Shown in pieces: positions 1 through 6,078 of a DNA stretch of 8,336 nucleotides. The stretch's first letter is position 1. Every line of letters begins with the position of its first letter. Source of the DNA: Cyclobacteriaceae bacterium (GTDB taxonomy: Bacteria > Bacteroidota > Bacteroidia > Cytophagales > Cyclobacteriaceae); NCBI GenBank assembly GCA_025455225.1, contig JALOMY010000114.1, positions 1-8,336 of the forward strand, read 5' to 3'. The translations under genes were made by a program, and so were the position numbers. The notes beneath the pieces are model-generated. The model saw nothing but the letters and a program-made list of their open reading frames with translations, ran no database searches and had not been told where the DNA came from.

Positions 1-744
1 GCCGTTCTCTTTTAAAAGAAGATCAATACGTTCCCGTTCATTGGAGAAATTGCTTTGGTCGTAACGTTCATTGATTTTGACCAGGCTGCGGGTTTTGTTG
101 CGCATCAGAATTTCATAGATGCCCGAATCAGGAACAGCATAAAGTATGGTATCAAGGATGTATGGCCTACCTTCCTGAATACGGTATCGAATTACCTTTA
201 ATTTGGAAGTTAAATCCGTTGTAGTAGCAAAAACCCGATTATTGAAATATCCTTTGTTGAACAGATAATCGGATATCCGTTCTACAGTTTGTTCTATTTT
301 GGCGCTATCGTAAACACTTACCGGTTCACCCCATTTCATCAACAAGTTTCCGTTTTCAAGTTTATCCCGAAGGTTGGCAACCTTTTGTTGCATGCGGTAC
401 TGAAGTTTCGCTTCTTTCTTTTCGCTTTTCGCATGCACAATTTTTTCCTTGAATTTAGTTTCCGTTGTGGCGATCTTCTTTTCAATTTTTTCAGGCTTAA
501 AGGAGGCTTTGCCTAAATAATAAAGTGTTACCAGGGTATGAACCGGTAAACCAAGAAATTTCTTGTTGGCCTCCTGAACATAAAGATCGCTGAGTGCTGA
601 TGAGCTTAGACCTTTGGGGGTTTCAACATGCTGTTTATACAGCATGGATTCATTGTCTTTAAGATGACGGACACCTCGGCATCCCTGAACGGCAAGGATA
701 CTTACCAGAAGAAAAAAATAATATCTATTTTTCGAGACGATCAA
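1..744 (-). CDS. tamL: TamL, translocation and assembly module outer-membrane lipoprotein (5' part only)
   Basis: This is the first 248 codons of a gene that runs off the left edge, with no stop in the visible frame. From a TTG start it opens with a lipoprotein signal: basic n-region (SKNR), hydrophobic YYFFLLVSILAV, then QGC with the lipidated Cys at residue 22. After it come HLKDNESML and, near residues 62-75, FLGLPVHTLVTLYYLG, both typical of Bacteroidota TamL. Residues 85-130 are Lys/Glu-rich and probably helical. GEPVSVYD (139-146) and YLFNKGYFNNRV (160-171) match the start of the POTRA-like region; the C-terminal beta-barrel lies outside the window. The family is the Bacteroidota lipoprotein relative of TamA/BamA (Omp85) and is thought to work with TamB in outer-membrane assembly. 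Start choice is uncertain: an in-frame ATG at 781-783 would add 13 residues but overlap the divergent gene by 29 bases. TTG at 742-744 gives a signal peptide of normal length. Confidence 0.82.
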   Translation of the reverse strand, partial: MIVSKNRYYFFLLVSILAVQGCRGVRHLKDNESMLYKQHVETPKGLSSSALSDLYVQEANKKFLGLPVHTLVTLYYLGKASFKPEKIEKKIATTETKFKEKIVHAKSEKKEAKLQYRMQQKVANLRDKLENGNLLMKWGEPVSVYDSAKIEQTVERISDYLFNKGYFNNRVFATTTDLTSKLKVIRYRIQEGRPYILDTILYAVPDSGIYEILMRNKTRSLVKINERYDQSNFSNERERIDLLLKENG

Positions 745-754
745 CTTTATCGAG

Positions 755-1495
755 ATGCTTTCAAAAGCCCGCGTTAAATACATTAAATCCCTGCAATTAA
801 AGAAATACCGTTTAGAGGAACAACGATTTACAGTTGAAGGGGAGAAGAGTGTACTGGAGCTATTGCAATCCGATTTTAGTACTGAAACATTGATTGGTAC
901 ACCTGATTTCTTTGATCGTCAATCGGGCAGGCTTAAACACTTTACCGGAGAGCGTTTACAGGTTTCGGAAAAGGTACTCGCAGATTTAGGGTTTTATCAA
1001 TCCAATAAATCTGTAATGGCTATAGCCCGCATGAAGCCTAATTCGAAACCTGACATTTTAGGAGGCGAATTCGTACTTATGCTTGACGATATCCGGGATC
1101 CGGGTAACCTGGGAACCATCATCCGGATAGCCGATTGGTACGGGATTTACAAAATCATAGCTTCCCGCGAAACTGCCGATTTCTACAATCCCAAAGTTTT
1201 GCAGGCATCCATGGGATCGTTTACCCGAATTACAATTTATTATACCGATCTGATACCGTATGTTAAGGATACCACATTACCAGTATTTGGTACCTTCCTG
1301 GATGGCGAAAGTGTACATACCATGACTTGGGGAAACGAGGGCATCCTACTCATCGGAAATGAAGCGCATGGTATCTCATCATCACTTGAGGAAATGGTTA
1401 CCCGAAAAATTACAATACCACGCTTTGGGCAAGCTGAATCATTAAATGCGGCAGTGGCTACGGCTATCATATGCGATAATCTTCGCAGACCTTAA
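755..1495 (+). CDS. TrmH/SpoU-family (SPOUT) 2'-O-ribose RNA methyltransferase
   Basis: This 246-residue protein has the usual two-part layout. The N-terminal substrate-binding region (about 1-95) contains RFTVEGEKSVLELL at 24-37. The C-terminal knotted SPOUT domain has all three motifs: motif 1 DDIRDPGNLGTIIR (111-124, Asn118), motif 2 LLIGNEAHGIS (198-208, Glu203) and motif 3 ESLNAAVATAI (228-238, Asn231). Enzymes of this family transfer methyl from S-adenosylmethionine to the 2'-hydroxyl of a ribose in rRNA or tRNA, normally as dimers. Substrate cannot be read from the sequence: the architecture resembles RlmB (23S rRNA) as well as other TrmH-group enzymes, so no symbol is given. The ATG at 755 places MLSKARVKYIKSL at the N-terminus, as expected for the family. 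It is the only plus-strand gene here, divergent from tamL, a common neighbour in Bacteroidota, and convergent with yhhQ. No Shine-Dalgarno sequence is visible. Confidence 0.93.
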   Translation: MLSKARVKYIKSLQLKKYRLEEQRFTVEGEKSVLELLQSDFSTETLIGTPDFFDRQSGRLKHFTGERLQVSEKVLADLGFYQSNKSVMAIARMKPNSKPDILGGEFVLMLDDIRDPGNLGTIIRIADWYGIYKIIASRETADFYNPKVLQASMGSFTRITIYYTDLIPYVKDTTLPVFGTFLDGESVHTMTWGNEGILLIGNEAHGISSSLEEMVTRKITIPRFGQAESLNAAVATAIICDNLRRP

Positions 1496-1504
1496 TTCGA
1501 ATAA

Positions 1505-2290
1505 TCAGAAGAATCCCTTGCTTTGTTCAGCTGCTTCGGCCGAGATTTTAGAGGCATTTTCTTTACCAAGATACCGGTCGATAAGGCCATGCCCAAGGTA
1601 GATTAGCGGTGTGAGGGCAATGGCAACCACAAACTTATACAGGTAATTGGTGATACCGATGGCAATGATCTGCCGGGTGGAGAATACTCCGGAAAAGGCA
1701 ATGAACAATACCACGAAGCTGTCTACAAACTGGGAAACCAGCGTTGAACCGGTAGCGCGTAACCACAGTAAGCGCGAACCTGTTAAATGGCGCAAGCGCT
1801 GAAAAACAAATACATCAACTAACTGGCCAAGCAAAAAGGCAGTTAGAGATCCCAGGATTATACGAAGGCCCTGACCGAATATTTTAGAAAATGCATAATT
1901 GATATTGAAAGCATTGCCATCAGGGTCTGAACTGTTGGCATCGAGCCACCATTGAGCAGGAGGTAATTCGATAGTAAGGAAGAGAATCAGAAAACTGTAT
2001 GCAATTAATGCAGCGGTGAGGTAGCTGATGCGCTTTACGCCTGGCTTTCCAAAGTATTCGTTGATGAGGTCGGTGGTCATAAACACGATCGGCCAGATAA
2101 TCACACCGGCTGTAAGGTTAAAATCCATCAAAAACCCAAGTATGTTGATGTGTGCGGGCTCCAAACCTACGATTGATTCTGCTGAGAAAATTTTTGTTCC
2201 GATCATCTCAGCCAGAAGAGCATTGGTAAGAAAGATACCACAGAGGATGATGAATAACCGGTTCTTTTTCTGTTCGAGTGATGGTGTCAT
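1505..2290 (-). CDS. yhhQ: YhhQ-family (VUT) queuosine precursor transporter
   Basis: This 261-residue integral membrane protein has about six hydrophobic segments, roughly 11-28, 58-75, 88-108, 142-164, 183-203 and 208-233. Family hallmarks are TDLINEYFGK (73-82) after the second segment, GSLTAFLLGQLVDVFVF (147-163), and STLVSQFVDSFVVLFIAF (182-199) with its conserved Gln and Asp. Known members import 7-cyano-7-deazaguanine or 7-aminomethyl-7-deazaguanine across the inner membrane for queuosine synthesis in tRNA. It is longer than E. coli YhhQ (221 residues) because of an N-terminal extension, a polar loop at about 110-137 and a charged C-terminal tail after residue 240. The ATG shares one base with the rnz stop codon (TAATG), implying translational coupling and co-transcription. 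The stop lies 9 bases from that of the convergent methyltransferase. The exact transported precursor is inferred from the family. Confidence 0.9.
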   Translation of the reverse strand: MTPSLEQKKNRLFIILCGIFLTNALLAEMIGTKIFSAESIVGLEPAHINILGFLMDFNLTAGVIIWPIVFMTTDLINEYFGKPGVKRISYLTAALIAYSFLILFLTIELPPAQWWLDANSSDPDGNAFNINYAFSKIFGQGLRIILGSLTAFLLGQLVDVFVFQRLRHLTGSRLLWLRATGSTLVSQFVDSFVVLFIAFSGVFSTRQIIAIGITNYLYKFVVAIALTPLIYLGHGLIDRYLGKENASKISAEAAEQSKGFF

Positions 2291-3207
2291 TATTCGTGGA
2301 TTTCGAATGTAGTGCCCTCAAGGGCGAGTTCGGTTGTAGCCAGAATGGATCGGGCTTCCTGCCACAGTAAATCGAGTTCTTTATACCGGGCAGAAAAATG
2401 ACCAATTATCAGTTTGCCAACCTGTGCTTCTTTAGCAATACGTGCAGCCTGTGCAGCCGTGCTGTGTTTGGTTTCACTGGCTTTATCCTCGTCTTGTGTC
2501 ATGAACGTTGCTTCGTGGTAAAGAACGTCAACTTGCTGTACAATGTTTATCAGGTCGATATCATAAATAGTATCCGAACAATAGGCATAACTCCTGGATT
2601 TCCGGGGAGGCAAGGTTAACGATTCATTTTTGTATTTGATTTTTCCATGGTCATCCATAATATCAGATCCGGTTTTCAGGGCTGCTAACTGGGCAAGACT
2701 TATGTCGGCTGGAATTTTATCTTTATCAATACGCCTCGGTTTGATTTTTTCACGAAATAAAAAACCGGAGCAATCTAATTTGTGCTTGAGTGGGATTGTT
2801 TCAACAGTAAAATGTTTACTGTCGAGAATGGTTTCCTGAATGCCTGGTGTAAGCTCATGAAAAAGAAGCCGGAACCGCAGTGCGGAATTGGAATACTTCA
2901 ATTGGGTAATTATAATGTCCTGCAGTCCGCGATGACTGTATAGATGCAATTCTTTTGTGCGATGGTTCAGATGCATGGAGAACAATAGGCCCATTAAACC
3001 GAGGTAATGATCTCCATGCAAATGGGAGATAAAAATATGATTGATGCGCTGAAGGTTGCCGTTGAATTTCAGAAGTTGAATCTGCGCGCCTTCACCGCAA
3101 TCTACCAACATGAATTCATTTTGAATTTCAACAAGCTGCGAAGATGGAAATCTTCCAAAGGCAGGAACAGCACCGCTTGAACCCAGTATGGTAATCTTAA
3201 AACTCAA
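2290..3207 (-). CDS. rnz: Ribonuclease Z (tRNA 3'-end endonuclease)
   Basis: This 305-residue metallo-beta-lactamase-fold nuclease has the length usual for bacterial RNase Z. Zinc-binding motifs are complete: HLHGDH (62-67), His142 in LKHK, Asp212 in YCSDT (209-213) and His270 in GHFSARY (269-275), plus HEAT (231-234) and His248 in KHST. The substrate-recognition exosite loop corresponds to roughly 150-200 (FREKIKPRRIDKDKIP, then a Pro-rich turn). The enzyme cuts pre-tRNA 3' trailers in the cytoplasm. The start codon is TTG at 3205-3207: it gives MSFKITILGSSGA, the normal N-terminus, and an in-frame TGA at 3214-3216 excludes any upstream ATG. The gene follows STAS by 65 bases that contain a terminator-like hairpin, and it ends in a one-base overlap with yhhQ. 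There is no Shine-Dalgarno sequence. Confidence 0.95.
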   Translation of the reverse strand: MSFKITILGSSGAVPAFGRFPSSQLVEIQNEFMLVDCGEGAQIQLLKFNGNLQRINHIFISHLHGDHYLGLMGLLFSMHLNHRTKELHLYSHRGLQDIIITQLKYSNSALRFRLLFHELTPGIQETILDSKHFTVETIPLKHKLDCSGFLFREKIKPRRIDKDKIPADISLAQLAALKTGSDIMDDHGKIKYKNESLTLPPRKSRSYAYCSDTIYDIDLINIVQQVDVLYHEATFMTQDEDKASETKHSTAAQAARIAKEAQVGKLIIGHFSARYKELDLLWQEARSILATTELALEGTTFEIHE

Positions 3208-3218
3208 TAATGTTCAAA

Positions 3219-3250
3219 ATAAAAAACCAAAACCCTAACGGATTTTGGTT
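3219..3250 (-). terminator. Hairpin with T-run between the STAS gene and rnz
   Basis: On the minus strand an eight-base arm AACCAAAA (3250-3243) pairs with TTTTGGTT (3232-3225). It is extended past a single bulged base by two G-C pairs (3241-3240 with 3234-3233) around a 5-base loop. TTTTTT, A and TTTT follow immediately (ending at 3216). This is the layout of an intrinsic terminator for transcripts leaving the STAS gene, whose stop is 22 bases upstream. The stem is A/T-rich with only four G-C pairs, so termination is probably partial. It ends just before the rnz TTG start, so it could also act as an attenuator. Confidence 0.5.
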
Positions 3251-3272
3251 GCAGTGAAAGCGTGAAGTCCGG

Positions 3273-3653
3273 TTAATGGCCTTCCGTGTTTTTTAAGTCC
3301 TTCTCGATTTCATGCATGAACACAGCATCTACTGCCTCTTCAACAGTAGGGAGAATATTCAACACGCTGTCGAGTTGGGAGATTTTAATCAGTTTCATGG
3401 CATGATCTGATAATCGGGTCAATATAAAAATTCCGCCATCCTCTTGCACAATCCGGTTTCCAACCAGTAGTGCACTTAAACCGGATGAATCGGTATATTT
3501 TACTTCGGCCAGATCCAGAATGATGTTGCGTACACCTTCGGCATGCAAGGTGATCAACTCTGATTTCAGCCCCGGTGCAACACTGGAGTCCAACTTTTCT
3601 TCATGCAAATGAAGGAGGCTGTATTTTTCCTGTTTATCGATGGTGTACTTCAT
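3273..3653 (-). CDS. STAS-domain protein, anti-sigma-factor antagonist-like
   Basis: This 126-residue single-domain cytoplasmic protein has the SpoIIAA fold signature: a first strand (KYSLLHLHEEKLDSS), helix 1 near 25-40, the strand RNIILDLAEV (42-51), then YTDSSGLSALLVG (53-65). By comparison with B. subtilis SpoIIAA (D57, S58, S59, G60) the likely phosphoacceptor is Ser56. Residues 110-126 form a charged tail beyond the domain. Family members bind anti-sigma factors or serine kinases and are switched by phosphorylation, but no RsbW/SpoIIAB kinase, PP2C phosphatase or sigma factor lies in this window. The partner is therefore unknown, and an anti-sigma role is only an inference from the fold. 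The ATG lies 26 bases after the purC stop, so co-transcription with purC is likely. A hairpin follows the gene. Confidence 0.88.
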   Translation of the reverse strand: MKYTIDKQEKYSLLHLHEEKLDSSVAPGLKSELITLHAEGVRNIILDLAEVKYTDSSGLSALLVGNRIVQEDGGIFILTRLSDHAMKLIKISQLDSVLNILPTVEEAVDAVFMHEIEKDLKNTEGH

Positions 3654-3679
3654 GTTAGAATTATATAAGGCGAATAATC

Positions 3680-4639
3680 TTATTTCAAGGCTACTAAATT
3701 AACGGAATTTAAGGAATTAAGGATACTCTGTTCAATTCTTTGGCTGATATTACTGTAATCGACAGGTTCCAGAATGGTTCCGGTTACCTGATGGTACAAT
3801 TCCTTGTAGCGGTCGGATATTGAAGAAACAATTTCATCAGTCATTTCGGGAACCCGCTGACCTTCTTTTCCCTGAAATCCATTTTCAATCAACCACTGAC
3901 GGACAAATTCTTTCGACAATTGTTTCTGAGGTTCACCCCGTGCCTGGCGGTTTTCATATCCGTCTGCATAAAAATACCGCGATGAATCCGGAGTATGGAC
4001 CTCATCAATAAGATAAAGGCGATCGTTAAAAAGTCCGAATTCGTATTTGGTGTCTACCAGAATAAGTCTTCGGTTTGCAGCGAGTTCGGTTCCTTTCTGG
4101 AACAGTTTAAGTGCATACTCTTCAAGCACCCGGTAATGTTCGGGTGATACCAGTTTTCGTTTCAGGATTTCTTCCCGGCTAATATCTTCATCATGCCCAA
4201 CGGATGCTTTGGTTGTGGGCGTTATAATCGGGTGGGGGAGTTTGTCATTTTCTTTTAATCCTTCGGGCAAAGGAACGCCACACAACATGCGTTTACCTTC
4301 ACGATATTCTCGCCAGGCATGTCCGGCCAAATAACCACGAACTACCATTTCGACCGGAAAAGGTTTGCACGAAAATCCGATAGTTACATTCGGATCGGGT
4401 GTCTGGATAACCCAGTTCGGTACAAGATGTTTGGTGGCTTCGAGGTTACGCGCAGCAATCTGGTTAAGAACACGCCCTTTATCAGGAATGGCGCGGGGTA
4501 ATACTACATCGAAAGCTGAAATCCGATCGGTGGCTACCATGGCCATCACGTTACCGAAATAATAGACATCCCTAACTTTGCCTCTGTAAAAGCCGGTCTG
4601 GCCAGGGAAATTGAAATGCGTTTCTTTAATGGCTTCCAT
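3680..4639 (-). CDS. purC: Phosphoribosylaminoimidazole-succinocarboxamide synthase (SAICAR synthetase)
   Basis: PurC condenses CAIR with L-aspartate using ATP to make SAICAR, a middle step of de novo purine synthesis in the cytoplasm. The protein is 319 residues from the chosen ATG, matching the longer form common in Bacteroidota and yeast rather than the roughly 240-residue E. coli form. Visible motifs are the nucleotide-binding GKVRDVY (20-26), the family signature PVEMVVRGYLAGHAWREY (95-112) and ILVDTKYEFG (193-202), the second PurC signature. The ATG at 4637-4639 gives MEAIKETHFNFPGQT, a normal N-terminus. A TTG five codons upstream (4652-4654) is also in frame, but it lies inside the predicted -7 promoter element and is unlikely to be translated. 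The gene appears to head a purC-STAS-rnz-yhhQ transcription unit. Confidence 0.95.
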   Translation of the reverse strand: MEAIKETHFNFPGQTGFYRGKVRDVYYFGNVMAMVATDRISAFDVVLPRAIPDKGRVLNQIAARNLEATKHLVPNWVIQTPDPNVTIGFSCKPFPVEMVVRGYLAGHAWREYREGKRMLCGVPLPEGLKENDKLPHPIITPTTKASVGHDEDISREEILKRKLVSPEHYRVLEEYALKLFQKGTELAANRRLILVDTKYEFGLFNDRLYLIDEVHTPDSSRYFYADGYENRQARGEPQKQLSKEFVRQWLIENGFQGKEGQRVPEMTDEIVSSISDRYKELYHQVTGTILEPVDYSNISQRIEQSILNSLNSVNLVALK

Positions 4640-4651
4640 AAAGACAGGCTG

Positions 4652-4681
4652 CAAAGTAAAGCGATAATTTATTTCTTCAAA
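4652..4681 (-). promoter_or_regulatory. Putative Bacteroidota-type housekeeping promoter for purC
   Basis: On the minus strand a TTTG (4681-4678) is followed by an 18-base spacer and TTACTTTG (4659-4652). The Bacteroidota sigma-A consensus is TTTG near -33 and TAnnTTTG near -7, so the second element matches at seven of eight positions. It ends 12 bases before the purC ATG, which would give a very short leader, and it lies in the 66-base gap after the MORN gene. No operator or riboswitch-like structure is visible around it. Motif matching in A/T-rich DNA gives false positives, so confidence is moderate. Confidence 0.5.
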
Positions 4682-4705
4682 GGTGAATTGTTACCCTGAT
4701 AAGCC

Positions 4706-6010
4706 TTACTGAACGAGAATACCTGCCTTAAACACCTGAGTTTGAATTAAATTCCCTTCTTCATCGAAGATTTTCCACTCTTTATGCTTTTTATCAGCTA
4801 CGTACTCACCTTGTTCATGGATGGCGCCATTTGGATAGTAGGAAGTAAAAAGCCCATGCTTTCTCTGCGATCTGCATTCTCCGGTGGTGTGTACAGGGCC
4901 CATTTCATAATACGTTTTAAAAGGTCCGTTTAACAGGTTGTACCGGTAGGTTTCTTCGAGGGCTGGTTTTCCATTGGGAAAATATTCCACACGCAAACCA
5001 GATAATTTTCCGGCTTCATAATTCTCTTTGATCTTTACCGTTGTTCCATCTTCGTGGTAGAAGATCCAGGTTCCATGGGGCTGATCATTCTGGTAATGCT
5101 TCACCGATAATTTCTTTTCCGTTTCGGTAAATTCTTCAATTGTCCAGTCTTTACCGGTTAGTGAAGGTTGTTCACGTATCTTGATTTTTCCGTTGGCATG
5201 GTACGTTAACCCCGTGCCGGTCTTTCTTCCTTCAACGTATTTGAATTTATGACGCACGGTACCATCTGCATAATAGGCTGTATTGTCTCCATGAAGTTTA
5301 CCGTCCATGAAAGAACCTTCCAGTATTAAGTGGCCTTCGCGGTCATAATTTTTGTAGATCCCGTTTTTCTGACCTTCGTCCATGGTGGAGACGGTCTCCA
5401 GCTGGCCGTTGGTATAGTATGTTTTCAGGAAGCCCGTCAGGATTCCTTCTTTATAGTTAGCCTCCGATGAAATAATTCCATCTTCATAATAAAGCCGGGT
5501 AAGGCCATTGGGTTTTCCGTTCAGATAGTGGATTTCGGATTTCAAATTTCCATTAGCGTAGTATTCACGAACCACACCTTCGGGTTTTCCTTTTTTGAAA
5601 ACCGTTTCACTTTTAATGTTGCCATTATCGTAATACGATTGAACGCTGTCTACCAACAGGTCATTCTGGTAATACGCATGCTGAACTTTCTTTCCGTCTT
5701 CGTCAAAGACTTCAACCGGACCATGCCGCATTCCATTTACATAAATCATTTTACGGGCAGGTTTTCCCGTTTCGTGGTACTCAACAAATTCACCTGATTT
5801 CTTACCGTTACTGAAGTTACCTTCTACTGCCAATTTTCCATCCGGATAGAATCGCTGGTATTTGCCAACCAGTTTTTCGTTGTCTTCGCGTGCTACGGTA
5901 TAAATTTCCTGCACCTGTTTGCGCTCAGCATCATAAAAGGTGCGTACTTCCCGTTGTGCAGCAACGGTAAAAGAAGAGATCAACAGAATGAGCAAACACA
6001 GTCGATGCAT
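4706..6010 (-). CDS. Secreted MORN_2-repeat protein, YwqK-family antitoxin-like
   Basis: This 434-residue protein has a clear Sec signal peptide (MHRLCLLILLISSFTVAA, likely cleaved before Gln19) and no lipobox, so it should be periplasmic or surface-exposed. After a short linker, residues 49-434 are a nearly uninterrupted series of 16 repeats of 23-25 residues with the pattern G-x-x-x-x-Y-Y-x-x-G-x-x-x-x-E-x-x-Y-x-x-G-K-x-x, that is, MORN_2 repeats. Databases often name such proteins 'toxin-antitoxin system YwqK family antitoxin', but no toxin gene is adjacent and the signal peptide argues against a cytoplasmic antitoxin; the molecular role is unknown. The ATG at 6008-6010 was chosen over an in-frame TTG three codons upstream because it starts a compact signal peptide. 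It lies between an acetyl-CoA acetyltransferase (68-base gap) and purC (66-base gap), with no evident functional link to either. Confidence 0.85.
   Translation of the reverse strand: MHRLCLLILLISSFTVAAQREVRTFYDAERKQVQEIYTVAREDNEKLVGKYQRFYPDGKLAVEGNFSNGKKSGEFVEYHETGKPARKMIYVNGMRHGPVEVFDEDGKKVQHAYYQNDLLVDSVQSYYDNGNIKSETVFKKGKPEGVVREYYANGNLKSEIHYLNGKPNGLTRLYYEDGIISSEANYKEGILTGFLKTYYTNGQLETVSTMDEGQKNGIYKNYDREGHLILEGSFMDGKLHGDNTAYYADGTVRHKFKYVEGRKTGTGLTYHANGKIKIREQPSLTGKDWTIEEFTETEKKLSVKHYQNDQPHGTWIFYHEDGTTVKIKENYEAGKLSGLRVEYFPNGKPALEETYRYNLLNGPFKTYYEMGPVHTTGECRSQRKHGLFTSYYPNGAIHEQGEYVADKKHKEWKIFDEEGNLIQTQVFKAGILVQ
4709..5866 (-). repeat. Array of 16 MORN_2 repeats encoded in tandem
   Basis: Residues 49-434 of the secreted protein divide into 16 consecutive units: 12 are exactly 24 residues and the other four are 23, 25, 25 and 25. 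Units 4-9 are the most regular, with cores such as YYDNG, YYANG, YYEDG and YYTNG at fixed spacing. Units 10-11 are the most degenerate (REQPSLTGKDWTIEEF) and look like a worn or inserted piece. Repetition is at protein level; neighbouring units have diverged in DNA, which suggests old duplications under structural constraint. Confidence 0.85.
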
Positions 6011-6078
6011 GGGGAACAAGTTATAACCAGCCCGGAGAATAACGCAAGAAATTAATAGATGTTGTGCTAAGCGGTTAC

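Noticed and set aside
289..516. A 75-residue plus-strand open frame rich in Phe.
   Set aside because: It lies opposite the Lys/Glu-rich region of tamL, whose frame is open over all 248 codons and shows family motifs.
726..733. TATTTTTC upstream of the methyltransferase, considered as a -7 promoter element.
   Set aside because: It lacks the final G of the consensus and there is no TTG or TTTG at the expected upstream distance.
4706..6010. A toxin-antitoxin module suggested by the YwqK family name.
   Set aside because: No toxin-like gene is adjacent, and the protein has a signal peptide. The neighbours are metabolic genes.
6011..6078. Possible promoter for the MORN gene (TTG then TAACTTG) in the gap after the thiolase.
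   Set aside because: The -7 element is one base short and lies only a few bases from the ATG. Co-transcription with the thiolase is equally possible.
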